In this document: positions 25,811 through 34,889 of the stretch, one piece after another | Layout: every line of letters starts with the position of its first letter | Position numbering within the stretch: position 1 is the first letter of the stretch | DNA from: Mariniblastus sp964414815 | GTDB taxonomy: Bacteria > Planctomycetota > Planctomycetia > Pirellulales > Pirellulaceae | Length of the DNA: 64,000 nucleotides | NCBI GenBank assembly: GCA_964414815.1 | Contig: CAYPXY010000002.1 | Location: 1 to 64,000, forward strand | Reading direction: 5' to 3' | Translations under genes and position numbers: made by a program | The notes under the pieces: generated by a model | What the model was told of the DNA's origin: nothing | What the model saw: the letters and a program-made list of their open reading frames with translations, nothing else | Database searches by the model: none

Positions 25811-28238
25811 GCGCCCGTTCGACTTTTCAGGCCAGCCGTACGATGAAGACGAACTCGATCTCGGTTTGCAGATTCGCGATCATGAAGGTCTGATTGAAAT
25901 CACGAACTGGTACGATGAAACCGATCCGCTGACGGGTGCGGCGGACAACGAGATCCAGTCGCACCAGATCCAGCGGGGCCGGCTGGGCACGCCGATCCTG
26001 CTGGACGAGCGGGAATACGTGCGTCACACCGTCGGCAGCGGGGATGAGGAGCTTTCGACGTTCCGTGTCCGCAAGGAGACAACTTACCGGAGCGAATCCG
26101 GAGGCGGCGATCCGGTCAGCACGGAATATGAAGCGAGCAAATCTCGCTGACCGATCCCAATGGCACGGTTCACCAGTATCAATACTGCAGTACTGGATCG
26201 TTTTGGGCGGTTGATCGATCTGAGCTGGGTCAAGGATACCAAATTAGGACCGGTCGATCTGGTTCGATTCCAATATGCCTACGACCGAAGCAGCAATCGC
26301 TTGTACGAACGGAATCTGATTTCGACGGGCTCCAACCCGGATGTGGATTCGTTGTTCGGGTTTGATGAGCTGAACCGGCTGACCCAATTCGAAATGGGGC
26401 AGCTCAACGGAGGAGGCACGTCGATTTCGAGTCCTCAATTGACACAGGATTGGGTGCTGGACGAGACGGGGAACTACGTGGAGTCCAATCAGGACATTGT
26501 CGAAGTTCTGGAACAGACCCGCACTCACAACCAGGTGAATGAGATCACGGGAATCAGTGAAACGGTGGGCGCTTCATGGGCGATCCCGGCTCACGATGAC
26601 GCAGGCAACATGACGGTGATTCCTCAACCGAATTCACTGACCTCAAGCTACGATGCGGTATGGGATGGCTGGAATCGGCTGGTGTCTCTGTCCGATGACA
26701 ACGACCTGATCGCGGAATATGAATACGACGGTCTCAACCGGCGGATTGTGATCCGGGAACATGAAGCGGAAGCAAGTTCAGGTTCGTCACCCTCGCATGC
26801 CAGTGAGGCATCGGAAGCCAGTGAGGAACCGGTTTCCAGTGAGGAACCAGTTCCCAGCGAGATGAGCGATGTGCCGATCTTCAGCGAATTGGGAGGTTTC
26901 GACGAAGCGTTCTCCATCGAAAGCGAGATCGCGATCAGTGAAGTGCCGAGCGAGGAAGCCAGTGTAGTGGTAAGTGAGGCGGAAAGTTCAGGTGGACATC
27001 ATCCGGCACGAACCCGACACCTCTATTACTCGAACCGATCTCAGGTTCTCGAAGATCGCATCGATTCTTCAACCGATGCTCACCAGCAATATGTCTGGAA
27101 CACCGGTTACATCGATGATCTGATTCTTCGCGATCGCGACACCGATGGCAACGGAACGCTGGACGAACGGCTCTATGCCCTGACCGATCTCCGCTACAGC
27201 GTAATGGCCCTGGCCAACCCCAGTGGCACGATCGTCGAACGCTTCCGCTACGACGCTCACGGCCACGCTTCGGTCATGGACAGCAGCTTCGCCCGTCGCC
27301 CTGAATCTCTTTACGACTGGGAATACCGCTACACCGGACGCGAGCAGGATTTGAATACGGGTTTCTACTATTTCCGTGCAAGGTACTATCATGCGGAACT
27401 GGGACGGTTTATCTCCAGAGATCCGATAGGATATGTCGATGGAATGAGCTTGTATCGGGGGTATTTGGTCGTCAATGACCTTGATCCTTTCGGAAATTGG
27501 AAAGTCTATCGGGTTAGTTCTGAGAGCCAAGCAATTGCTGTGAGCGAAAAAGGAGATACAGTGAATACCTTAGCTCAAAAAATTAATCTAGACCCAAACA
27601 ATGCCAGACTTTGGATGAAGCCCGTTTGGCCAGAAATGCAAGGGGGTATCCCCCAAGATATTGATGCCGAGATTCCTTGTACTCAATTGTTTCGTGTGCC
27701 AAACACAATAACTGTAGGTGTCGCGAAAGTGAATATACTTGGAAGGGCGGGAATGGGAAACGTACCGGAGTTCATACGAGACAATCTAGTTGCAAAAGGG
27801 TTTAAAGTAAAGTTCTACGACTGGGTGCGTCGGGGGCCTTGGCAACAGTCAGATATTGATAAATCATTCATGACTGCGTATGGTTTTGCAATTTTTGGCC
27901 ATGGTACCAAGGAAGTTGGCACTGTGAAGAATAAATGCAAGTTATTAAATCTTTTTGGCACTGGCGAGGGGGCTGGGAGTGTACCAATCGGAGGTGACGA
28001 TGGCAGCAATGCCTTTCCGGGAGTCGTGACAACAGATATATTCAATAAAGGACAGCTAGGATTCCTAGCGGTCAAAGCATGCCATGCCGGGGATGCGGGC
28101 TCGTCGTGGCCTGACGTTGCCTCTGAAAATGCTCACAAAGCACACACTGTGTGGATCGATGGGAAAGGTCTTAACTTTGCTTTCACAGGCCATTCCGCAA
28201 TCCGCAAGGCAGTCCAGAATGTTCCAGGATCAGATTGA
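25806..28238 (+). pseudogene. 5'-truncated, frameshifted RHS-repeat gene with caspase-like C-terminal domain
   Basis: Two long frames (25752-26150 and 26160-28238) are parts of one RHS/YD-repeat gene. Between them, ISLTDPNGTVHQYQY is read in a third frame, so two compensating indels within about 60 bases create a stop. The 5' end is lost at a GGACAGGCAC repeat. The 3' frame keeps YD-type repeats, a Ser/Glu-rich insert (about 26760-27000) and the RHS core end YYFRARYYHAELGRFISRDP. After the core come a LysM-like segment and a C-terminal domain with FGHG (His codon 27900-27902) and KACHAG (Cys codon 28080-28082), the order of a clan CD cysteine peptidase dyad. RHS tips are usually secreted toxins. 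Whether any protein is made is unknown. Confidence 0.75.
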
Positions 28239-28434
28239 TTCCACTAGTGGTCCGTCAGGCTCTAATTTTAGGGTTAGTGTTTCCGTAACTTGTTTTGTTT
28301 ACAAAGCTTTATAGCAGCCTCTACACCAAAATTAAAACTGGACGCTGCACTAGCACAGTTTGCAAAAGAATCAGATGCGAGAGCCGCTTGGGTCTAGCAA
28401 GTAAGCCACGATTGTTTATTGGCAGTTTACTTCA

Positions 28435-28698
28435 ATGATTTATTTTTGTCCAAAATGTAGAAAGTTTTCTTGGTTACGGCAAGGTTGTGACTGTGGCGTT
28501 GAACCCCAAATTGCTTTCATTGTATATCTTTGTGTGGGAATCGCCGGTTGGGTGTTCTTCTCGTTGATCCCAAGCCAATCTATCTCTTATCTTGCCAAAG
28601 CATGGTTAACTTGTTGGCTCATTTGGGGAACGTATCAATTGATCAACCAAGTTGTTTGGTACTTGTTTACCCAGGGCAATCGCACAAGGGAGCCCTAA
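28435..28698 (+). CDS. Small zinc-ribbon membrane protein, possible immunity gene
   Basis: The 87-residue product begins MIYFCPKCRKFSWL and has CPKC and CDCG pairs that could form a zinc ribbon. Two hydrophobic helices follow (about 27-48 and 56-77). I do not recognise a family. It starts 196 bases after the RHS C-terminal domain on the same strand and shares that domain's A/T-richer look, the usual place of an RHS immunity gene; this role is inference from position only. Upstream at about 28330-28397 a short open frame ending AAWV could be the end of another lost gene. Confidence 0.45.
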   Translation: MIYFCPKCRKFSWLRQGCDCGVEPQIAFIVYLCVGIAGWVFFSLIPSQSISYLAKAWLTCWLIWGTYQLINQVVWYLFTQGNRTREP

Positions 28699-29143
28699 AA
28701 AGCTTGTAGGAAGAAGTCCGGAAGGAAGAAGTCCGTGAAGGGTTGCCGGATTATGCTAGCAACCTGGGTGAAGAAGTCCGTGAAGGTGAAGAAGTCCGTG
28801 ATGAAGAAGTCCGTGAAGGGTTGCCGGATTATGCTAGCAACCTGGGCGATCAGCTATGGATACGGCACGTCGGGCAGCTTGCCTGATCGAGCCAGTCGGA
28901 TTGCCACCGTCACGGACGGCATGCAGACGTTAGCCTCTCACTCTTACATGAGGAACGAAGCAAAGGACAGGCACTTGAGGATGTGCAAGCATAGTTGGCT
29001 GAATAGGTGCCTGTCCTTTGTTGGGCGACCGTCCTTTGTTGGGCGATTGGCCGGAAAGGTGCCTAGCCTTTGGCCCATTGCTCGATGTCAGGTCCTTTCA
29101 ATATGTGAAATATTTCACATATTGAAAAGGGTTGCACCTTCAA
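28699..29143. repeat. Duplicated GAAGTCCGTGAAGG segment and GGACAGGCAC element
   Basis: A 36-base segment beginning CCGTGAAGGGTTGCCGGATT occurs at about 28733-28768 and again at about 28813-28848, linked by GAAGAAGTCCGTGA repeats. At about 28968-29045 a palindromic unit GGACAGGCACTTGAGG...AGGTGCCTGTCC appears. At 29096-29130 there is an inverted repeat with TGAAATATTTCA at its centre. No gene is supported here. Confidence 0.65.
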
Positions 29144-29551
29144 CTATCGATTGAATCGGATGATCAAATCGTCCGTTGCGCCGTGAATATCGATGACGAC
29201 ATCGGAGTCGCCGTCTTCACTGCTTTGCTGGTAGCGACCATTGACCATGCTTCGAAGTGAATCCTGGCTCGGATCCGGAAAGCGAACAAATACCTGATAC
29301 TTGCCAGGCACCATCACCTGATTGCCTCCGTCCTGCAGCGTGAAACTACCATCCGGTTGAATCAGGGCTGTCGCTCCAAACAAACCGTCTTCGGGCCGCA
29401 GAATCAGTGTTCCACCGGTCAGTGGAGAACCGTTCTGCAGGAGGGCCTTGCCCCGCACCTGGATTCCTTCAGGTTTGGAGAGTGGCCCCCCGCAGCCTGT
29501 TACAATCAAGCAGAATAAAGAAGCAATCGTGAACCGACGGAAAGAGATCAT
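29144..29551 (-). CDS. Transthyretin-like (carboxypeptidase regulatory-type) lipoprotein
   Basis: The 135-residue product has a lipobox signal (LFCLIVTGCGG, Cys about residue 20) and a single beta-sandwich domain: VRGKALLQNGSPLTGGTLIL, IQPDGSFTLQDGG, VPGKYQVFVRF. In planctomycetes such small lipoproteins very often follow a DUF1559 gene, as here; their role is unknown but they are expected on the cell surface or in the periplasm. Its ATG overlaps the stop of the DUF1559 gene (ATGA), so the pair is translationally coupled and shares the PhoB-box-like promoter region upstream. Confidence 0.8.
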   Translation of the reverse strand: MISFRRFTIASLFCLIVTGCGGPLSKPEGIQVRGKALLQNGSPLTGGTLILRPEDGLFGATALIQPDGSFTLQDGGNQVMVPGKYQVFVRFPDPSQDSLRSMVNGRYQQSSEDGDSDVVIDIHGATDDLIIRFNR

Positions 29552-30501
29552 GGAAAGTCCAGCGAATTGACTTCGCCGCCGCGAGGTGTCAGCAACGCCA
29601 CAAAAGTTGCCGCATCAATATCCTGTCGAATGAAGTTTACTGATCCATCCGCAATACTCACCGCCATTCCACCAGGATGGAAACTGAACGGCTCGCTGTC
29701 GTTGTTGACATTCATGATCCCCTTGCCCATACCACTGCCGCCGTTAATGGCGCCCGTGATTTGATTCGTGCCATCCATGGAACCCGCGCCCCCATCCGGG
29801 TCGGTCCATCCAAAACCCTCCGGCCGGGGCAACAACGTGCCCTGTTCGGCACCCAGGACATACCAGTTGGGACGGCCTGCATCTTCCATAAACAGAATGG
29901 TATGGCTGGTACCATCGTGAATGCGCGTGATCGGTGTTTTGGCATCGGGTACCAACACTCCGTCATGATCGGCAGTTCCCAATGGATTGATCAAACCGTT
30001 CGCATTGAAGAAACGATGTCGCACGCGATGCATGACCAGGTAATCCGATGGCCCCATGACATGGCCATCTACTGCCGAACCGGTGCCCGCCGCCGGAAGG
30101 CGAACGGTACCCGGAGGCGAACTGGGACATACAAACGTCGGGATCACGGTTTGACCGGCGGTCACGTTGCTGCCCGTGTTCCAGCGGACGTTCCGGTCGT
30201 AAATTGCCGCCAGATTTCCCTGCTCAATAAAATCAAGCACCAAAATACACCAGCTCATCCGATTTCCCCCGTTGTCGAACGGACGGGACTCGGGGAAAGC
30301 CATAAATGAACTCTCGTAGTTGTGCATGGCCAATCCAAACTGTCGTAGATTGTTCATGCAGGTCGTGCGACGAGCCGCCTCGCGAACCGATTGAACGGCT
30401 GGCAACAACATCGCAATCAAAATTCCAATGATTGCAATCACAACCAATAACTCGACCAAAGTAAAGCCTTTACGTAGTACGGGTAGTACAGGCTGACGCA
30501 T
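29548..30501 (-). CDS. DUF1559 protein with type II pseudopilin N-terminus
   Basis: The product is about 317 residues: a short leader, then GFTLVELLVVIAIIGILIAM, the prepilin peptidase site and hydrophobic helix, and SVREAARRTTCMNNLRQFGLA. The rest is the DUF1559 domain with SDYLVMH, DGTSHTILFMEDAG and a C-terminal FHPGGMAVSIADGSVNFI motif. These proteins are greatly expanded in planctomycetes and may form pilin-like surface structures. The ATG at 30501 has AGGAG seven bases upstream, so the longer frame to 30570 is not used. A putative PhoB box lies 120 bases upstream. Confidence 0.88.
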   Translation of the reverse strand: MRQPVLPVLRKGFTLVELLVVIAIIGILIAMLLPAVQSVREAARRTTCMNNLRQFGLAMHNYESSFMAFPESRPFDNGGNRMSWCILVLDFIEQGNLAAIYDRNVRWNTGSNVTAGQTVIPTFVCPSSPPGTVRLPAAGTGSAVDGHVMGPSDYLVMHRVRHRFFNANGLINPLGTADHDGVLVPDAKTPITRIHDGTSHTILFMEDAGRPNWYVLGAEQGTLLPRPEGFGWTDPDGGAGSMDGTNQITGAINGGSGMGKGIMNVNNDSEPFSFHPGGMAVSIADGSVNFIRQDIDAATFVALLTPRGGEVNSLDFP

Positions 30502-30620
30502 CCGAAATCTCCTGATTGAGAAAAACCCCTGATCCACTTCTTCATGGAAAACCATTTTCCTGAAGGTCACCCCAATCGGGGCAGTGGAATTGTTTCAGAG
30601 GCAAAAATTTATCAAAGCAA

Positions 30621-30659
30621 TGTGCAGATAGAATGAAGCCAATATGAATAAGGCGTTAA
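30621..30659 (-). promoter_or_regulatory. Putative PhoB box upstream of the DUF1559 operon
   Basis: On the minus strand TTAACG, TTCATA, TTCATT and TGCACA stand at exact 11-bp steps (start bases 30659, 30648, 30637, 30626); a TTGATA follows at the next step. The spacing matches the pstS array. Confidence 0.6.
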
Positions 30660-30687
30660 GAACATCCCTATCTAAGAGCGAGCGTTC

Positions 30688-31947
30688 TTATCGCTGTGAG
30701 AACCTTTCCTTGCTCTCGCTGGGAATGGCAAAGACATAGAAGTACGACGCTTGGTCCGCGCGGAAATCATTGTCCGACGCCACCACCAAGGTACGGCGGC
30801 CATCGGGCAGCGACTGCCCCCAGGTGATCCCTTCAATTTTCTCAGGCATCGTGTCCGTCAGACTGAAACGTTGGTCAAGCAGGTCGAGATATTCACGCTT
30901 GGCAACCGGTACCACGGAGGACGGCAAGTCGCCGCCTGCGAGCGTTGCTTCGGGTGCGATCTCCGTTGCCGTCGTCAAGTCAATCTCGAAGATTTTTTTG
31001 CATCGCGACTCGGGACCTGCCTTGCCGTCCTGTTCGATTACCAGAAACCGATTTTCATCGATGGCCAGAATCTCATGCAGCTTGTGGTGATCGCTTTCCT
31101 GTCGATAAATAAACTGTTTCGACTCGCCTGACTGGAGATCGAAGCGAACGATCCGAGCATACGGACCGACTTTCTTTCCTGATTTTGAATCGTCGTAACC
31201 ATCCTGCAGCAAGGCACTTTGCATCAAGCCGAACAGGTAACGCCCACTGGGTGTGATCGCCAGGCCTTCCATTCCCCGATTTGCTCGGCGACCGGATAGG
31301 TTCTGGTCTTCTTCGCTTGGGCTTGCGGAAGAATTTGGGGCCCGCAAGTTGGAGGGAACGTCGATCCCTTGCAGGTACTGTCCCGAAGAATTAAATCGAA
31401 TCAGATGCGGGCCGTATTCGTCGGAGACCCAGGTTTCACCCGCCGCGTCCACGCGAATGGCTTCTGGGTCCAGACGAAATGAATGCTTCGACGAAGGCTG
31501 GAGCGCCTTGATCGAACCGACAAAAGGCAGGCCATTCAAGTCGCGCAAAATCGCTGATCGGGCAATGCTAACCGTTACCGGATTCGGCGGTTTCCGGTCG
31601 ATGTTGATTTCGACGTCGTGAAATCGGCAGTGATAGTTGACGGCACCATCCTGTGGGCCGCGATCGGAAACCACCCGATAGCGGTTCGTGCCCTGAATCC
31701 AGTCGATTCCCGAAATGCCTCCGAACTGGTTGTGCGGAGTCTGATCGGAAAGGGCGTCTTGCAGCCCTGTCAGGTCGATTGCGGTGCCATCGATTGTGCC
31801 AACTCCGATGAGTTCCACCTTGGGCTTCTCGGATTGCACGGAAGCATTTTGAGTTGCAACCTGCGCTGAAACCAGAGTCATCGGACTACACGCCACAGTG
31901 GCCCAAAGAAGAAGCAGAAATAGACGATTGAAGTGTTTTGAATGCAT
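30688..31947 (-). CDS. Secreted esterase-like phytase-domain protein
   Basis: The 419-residue product has a signal peptide (hydrophobic core about 9-25, cleavage near VSAQ) and a propeller-like domain of the 'esterase-like activity of phytase' family: GGISGIDWIQGTNRYRVVSDRG, LDPEAIRVDAAGETWVSDEYGPHLIRF, NRGMEGLAITPSGRYLFGLMQS and KIEGITWGQSLPDGRRTLVVASDND. Some relatives release phosphate from organic esters, which fits the surrounding phosphate locus and the PhoB-box-like repeats upstream. The ATG at 31947 has AAGGA seven bases upstream. It is divergent from phoR. Confidence 0.85.
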   Translation of the reverse strand: MHSKHFNRLFLLLLWATVACSPMTLVSAQVATQNASVQSEKPKVELIGVGTIDGTAIDLTGLQDALSDQTPHNQFGGISGIDWIQGTNRYRVVSDRGPQDGAVNYHCRFHDVEINIDRKPPNPVTVSIARSAILRDLNGLPFVGSIKALQPSSKHSFRLDPEAIRVDAAGETWVSDEYGPHLIRFNSSGQYLQGIDVPSNLRAPNSSASPSEEDQNLSGRRANRGMEGLAITPSGRYLFGLMQSALLQDGYDDSKSGKKVGPYARIVRFDLQSGESKQFIYRQESDHHKLHEILAIDENRFLVIEQDGKAGPESRCKKIFEIDLTTATEIAPEATLAGGDLPSSVVPVAKREYLDLLDQRFSLTDTMPEKIEGITWGQSLPDGRRTLVVASDNDFRADQASYFYVFAIPSESKERFSQR

Positions 31948-32003
31948 GCGTATCCTTTTTGAGTGAAAGTTGTCAGGATGAGCATTCTGGCGATTGATTA
32001 TTA

Positions 32004-32037
32004 AGATGCCGCGCTGAAGATGTTAAGATTGAGTTAA
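32004..32037 (-). promoter_or_regulatory. Putative PhoB box upstream of the phytase-like gene
   Basis: On the minus strand TTAACT (start 32037) and TTAACA (start 32026) are 11 bp apart; the third slot is poor (AGCGCG) and the fourth, at 32004, is TTAATA. It is weaker than the pstS array. TTAA is self-complementary, so the divergent phoR could also be served. Confidence 0.45.
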
Positions 32038-32054
32038 ATTTGGTCAGAGGTCCG

Positions 32055-32245
32055 TCGCGGGTTGTCGGTTGCAAGTTGCGGGTTGCGAAGTGAACGATAC
32101 CTGTTGTACGTTGTTGGATGTTCGTTGCGGGTTGTTGGCATTCTTGCTCCTGCTCTTTCTCTGGCTCGCAATCGAAGTTACAGATGGAGCATCTACTGGC
32201 CGTCAACTGACAACTCGCAACCCGCAACTCGCAACTCGCAACTGA
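32055..32245. repeat. GCGGGTTGC simple repeats in inverted arrangement
   Basis: GTTGCGGGTTG-type words run from about 32055 to 32142 and their complements (CGCAACCCGCAACTCGCAAC) from about 32212 to 32241, ending just before the phoR start. The region could fold into a long hairpin in the phoR leader. Confidence 0.65.
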
Positions 32246-32254
32246 CCTTTGCCA

Positions 32255-33595
32255 ATGAACTCTCTTTTAATCCGATTCGCACTGGCGGTTCTGATTTCAC
32301 ATGCAGCGCTTGTGATACTTGTCTGGCCGGGCTCGAAATGGGCCTTGTTGTTTTCGGCTTCATTTCTCATTCTGTTTTGTGTTTGGATACTGTGGCCCCT
32401 GCGGCGGATCGAGCGAATGGCTTTGCGGGATGTTACAAAGCCGGCCGAAGAAATTTCTGGAGATTCACTGCAGCGAATCGTATACGTGCTTGATACTCTG
32501 GAGCAGCAGCTTGAGAACAAAACCATTGAACTCGCAAAGAACCGCGAGCATTTCGATGCCGTCTTGAGCGGTATGGTCGAAGGTGTGATCGCAATCGATG
32601 AGTCGCAAAAAGTCGTCCTGATCAATCGCGCCGCACGAGCAATTCTGGCACTCGATACCATGAACGTGATCGGCAAACCGGTATCGGGTCTGGTACGTTA
32701 TGAAGAAGTTCAAAATGCGATTCATGAAGCCTTCGAAACGGGAAAAACCGTGTCCTTGAGCTTCAAAACTCACGATCCTCATCCTCGAGAAGTCCGTTTG
32801 AGAGTGGCTCCGATGGCGGGCAAACCGCGTCCTGGAATGACACTGGTCTTTCACGATGTGACCGAACTGGCTCGGCTGGAGACGATTCGCCGGGACTTCG
32901 TTGCCAACGTTTCGCACGAACTGAAGACGCCGCTGGTTTCCATCAAGGGCTATGCAGAGACGCTCTTGATGGGGGCCATCGACAAAGCCCCGGAAAACCG
33001 GCGGTTCCTCCAGCAGATTGACCACCAGGCGGAAGTATTGAACCGGCAAATTCACGACCTGTTGCAACTGGCTCGCATTGAGTCGGGCCGTGAGGCGTTC
33101 AGCTATGAAGCGGTGGATCTGCTGCAAGTCTGTCAGGACAATGTCAATCAGTTTGTCGACGAGGCCGCAAAGCGACATATCCAGCTCATTTTCGAAAACA
33201 GGCTTTCCGACGATGGCTGTTTCGTATGGGCGGACCCGGACGCCATGAAAACGGTGTTCGATAATCTGATCAGCAATGCACTGCGATACAGTCGCATCGA
33301 CGGAAGAACGCACGAGCCGATGGTGCGCGTCGTGATTCGATCGGACGATACGAATGCGATCGTTGAAGTCATCGACAACGGGATCGGAATTGCCCGAGAG
33401 CATCAGGAGCGTGTCTTTGAAAGATTCTTTCGCGTCGATCCGGCTCGGTCCCGCGAACAAGGCGGTACAGGACTTGGCCTGTCCATCGTCAAACATTTGC
33501 TGCAATCGTTCGGCGGTCAGATTGAACTGGACAGCAAACCGGGATTGGGGAGTACCTTTCGTGCCGTACTGCCACGGTTCCGGCCCCAAGAGTAA
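32255..33595 (+). CDS. phoR: PhoR-like sensor histidine kinase
   Basis: The 446-residue kinase has two N-terminal membrane helices (about 5-24 and 28-48) with almost no periplasmic loop, a PAS domain (about 95-205), HisKA with phospho-acceptor His221 (FVANVSHELKTPLVSIKGY), and an ATPase domain with DNLISNALRY, DNGIGIAREHQERVFERFFRVD and GGTGLGLSIVKHL. This layout is that of PhoR, which senses the Pst/PhoU state rather than an external ligand. It is 7 kb from phoB and on the other strand, but no other orphan response regulator is in the window. ATG at 32255 is preferred to a TTG two codons earlier. Confidence 0.85.
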   Translation: MNSLLIRFALAVLISHAALVILVWPGSKWALLFSASFLILFCVWILWPLRRIERMALRDVTKPAEEISGDSLQRIVYVLDTLEQQLENKTIELAKNREHFDAVLSGMVEGVIAIDESQKVVLINRAARAILALDTMNVIGKPVSGLVRYEEVQNAIHEAFETGKTVSLSFKTHDPHPREVRLRVAPMAGKPRPGMTLVFHDVTELARLETIRRDFVANVSHELKTPLVSIKGYAETLLMGAIDKAPENRRFLQQIDHQAEVLNRQIHDLLQLARIESGREAFSYEAVDLLQVCQDNVNQFVDEAAKRHIQLIFENRLSDDGCFVWADPDAMKTVFDNLISNALRYSRIDGRTHEPMVRVVIRSDDTNAIVEVIDNGIGIAREHQERVFERFFRVDPARSREQGGTGLGLSIVKHLLQSFGGQIELDSKPGLGSTFRAVLPRFRPQE

Positions 33596-33601
33596 ATCCT
33601 C

Positions 33602-33661
33602 GTGGGATAGACCTCCCGGTCTGTCAAAGTGGCAAATGACAGACCGGGAGGCCTATCCCAC
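33602..33661. repeat. GTGGGATAGACCTCCCGG palindrome, copy 1
   Basis: The arms at 33602-33626 and 33637-33661 are complementary except for one position. The element lies six bases after the phoR stop, between convergent genes, and could work as a terminator in both directions. The same palindrome is at 59829-59886. Confidence 0.8.
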
Positions 33662-33812
33662 AGTCAGCTACCCCAACAGAAAAGGGCCAGCGCTCCTGAA
33701 AGCACTGACCCAAGGTAGAAAAGCAGAGGTGTCAACTCAATGGAAAAACAACCCAATCCGTTTTGACAAGCTTATCCGGCAAGGTGTATTTGAAAAGTCA
33801 CTTTAGTTTTGA

Positions 33813-34553
33813 CTATCGGCTTCGGCGACGAACCAGCAGCCCCAGCGAACTTATCAGTCCAAGTACCAACGCACTGGATGGTTCAGGAATGGCTGCCGTT
33901 CCATTGATGGTCACATTGTCAAATCGCCAGGTTCCGGTTGTAGCATAGTCTCCGGTGCCGGTGCCCCCTCCGAGTGTATAGCTCGCTTGAGCGTTGGCTC
34001 GCATATAGGCCTCGTTGGCTCCGTAGTCGAGAGTCGCATTCTGCGAGAATGCGAGAGGTGAGAAAATCGAAACGATACGGAAACCAAATTGACTATTGTT
34101 GTTGGCACCTGCAACGGACGAAAGATCAATGCCGCTGAATGAGTAGAAGCTATCGTGAGGAGACAGCCCCCCTTGGTTGTTCCAATGGGTCGTCCACGAT
34201 GTGCCTCCATCAAGCGTGTAATCCAGTTGTGCCCAACGGGACGCGGTCCCACTCGCTCGATGGTCGAAGTCAATCGTGATATTCTCCCATCCGACGGTAC
34301 TTGCGAAAAACGCGACACCTCGCTCGCCGGATTGGGTTCCCTGGGCCGCATAGGCCGTTGTATTCCAACCTCGACCACCGCCATTGCCAGCAGCAAAAGT
34401 ATCCGTTGTGCCTCCCACCAGTTGAGCGGTCCCGGTTCCTGAACTGGGATTGATGGTGTCACCTTCAAAATTCCACTGCGTCACGATATCCGCAGTCGCA
34501 GCCGCTGGAGCGATCAACGCCACTGCCAATGCTGCCAGAAAAAGTCGTTTCAT
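33813..34553 (-). CDS. PEP-CTERM sorting-signal protein, putative Pho regulon member
   Basis: The 246-residue product has a signal peptide (MKRLFLAALAVALIAPAAATA), a Gly/Ser/Thr-rich beta domain (about 25-220; WNFEGDTINPSSGTG, FDNVTINGTA) and a C-terminal PEP-CTERM tripartite signal: IPEPSSALVLG, hydrophobic helix, RRRSR. Such proteins are cleaved and sorted by exosortase/archaeosortase-type enzymes to the outer surface. The ATG at 34553 has GAAGGG eight to ten bases upstream; the ATG at 34568 is the alternative. It converges on phoR, and four 11-bp-spaced hexamers lie about 140 bases upstream, so induction by phosphate starvation is plausible. Confidence 0.85.
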   Translation of the reverse strand: MKRLFLAALAVALIAPAAATADIVTQWNFEGDTINPSSGTGTAQLVGGTTDTFAAGNGGGRGWNTTAYAAQGTQSGERGVAFFASTVGWENITIDFDHRASGTASRWAQLDYTLDGGTSWTTHWNNQGGLSPHDSFYSFSGIDLSSVAGANNNSQFGFRIVSIFSPLAFSQNATLDYGANEAYMRANAQASYTLGGGTGTGDYATTGTWRFDNVTINGTAAIPEPSSALVLGLISSLGLLVRRRSR

Positions 34554-34682
34554 GTTGTTACCCTTCATAGGTTTGCCGCTGGATTAGCGGCGAATTTATT
34601 CGGAGAAGCCTGCGGTTCTCAAACTAAATGCGAAACCTAATCCTCAGACTTTTCCTTCGACAGCCAGACTATAGATGCCCAT

Positions 34683-34721
34683 GTTGAAGAGACCGTTAAG
34701 ACGAAATGAAGCTTGTGTTAA
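34683..34721 (-). promoter_or_regulatory. Putative PhoB box upstream of the PEP-CTERM gene
   Basis: On the minus strand TTAACA, TTCATT, TTAACG and TTCAAC start at 34721, 34710, 34699 and 34688, all at 11-bp steps. The orientation faces the PEP-CTERM gene rather than the divergent peptidase gene. Confidence 0.6.
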
Positions 34722-34889
34722 ACCTGGCTTCAAAAAATCGTGGGCTTTCACGTACCGCATTTGGCATGGCTTCTAACAATCCAGAACGGATTCTGCGGAG
34801 GCACAATGGCAACCGAACCAAAATGGTTTAAAGTGTATCCATCGTGAATTTGCTTCGATCCTCAAAAAAGCTAACCGAAAATTTTCGAC

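Noticed and set aside
31973..32227. Minus-strand frame of 84 codons upstream of phoR
   Set aside because: It is a translation of the GCGGGTTGC simple repeats and contains no domain.
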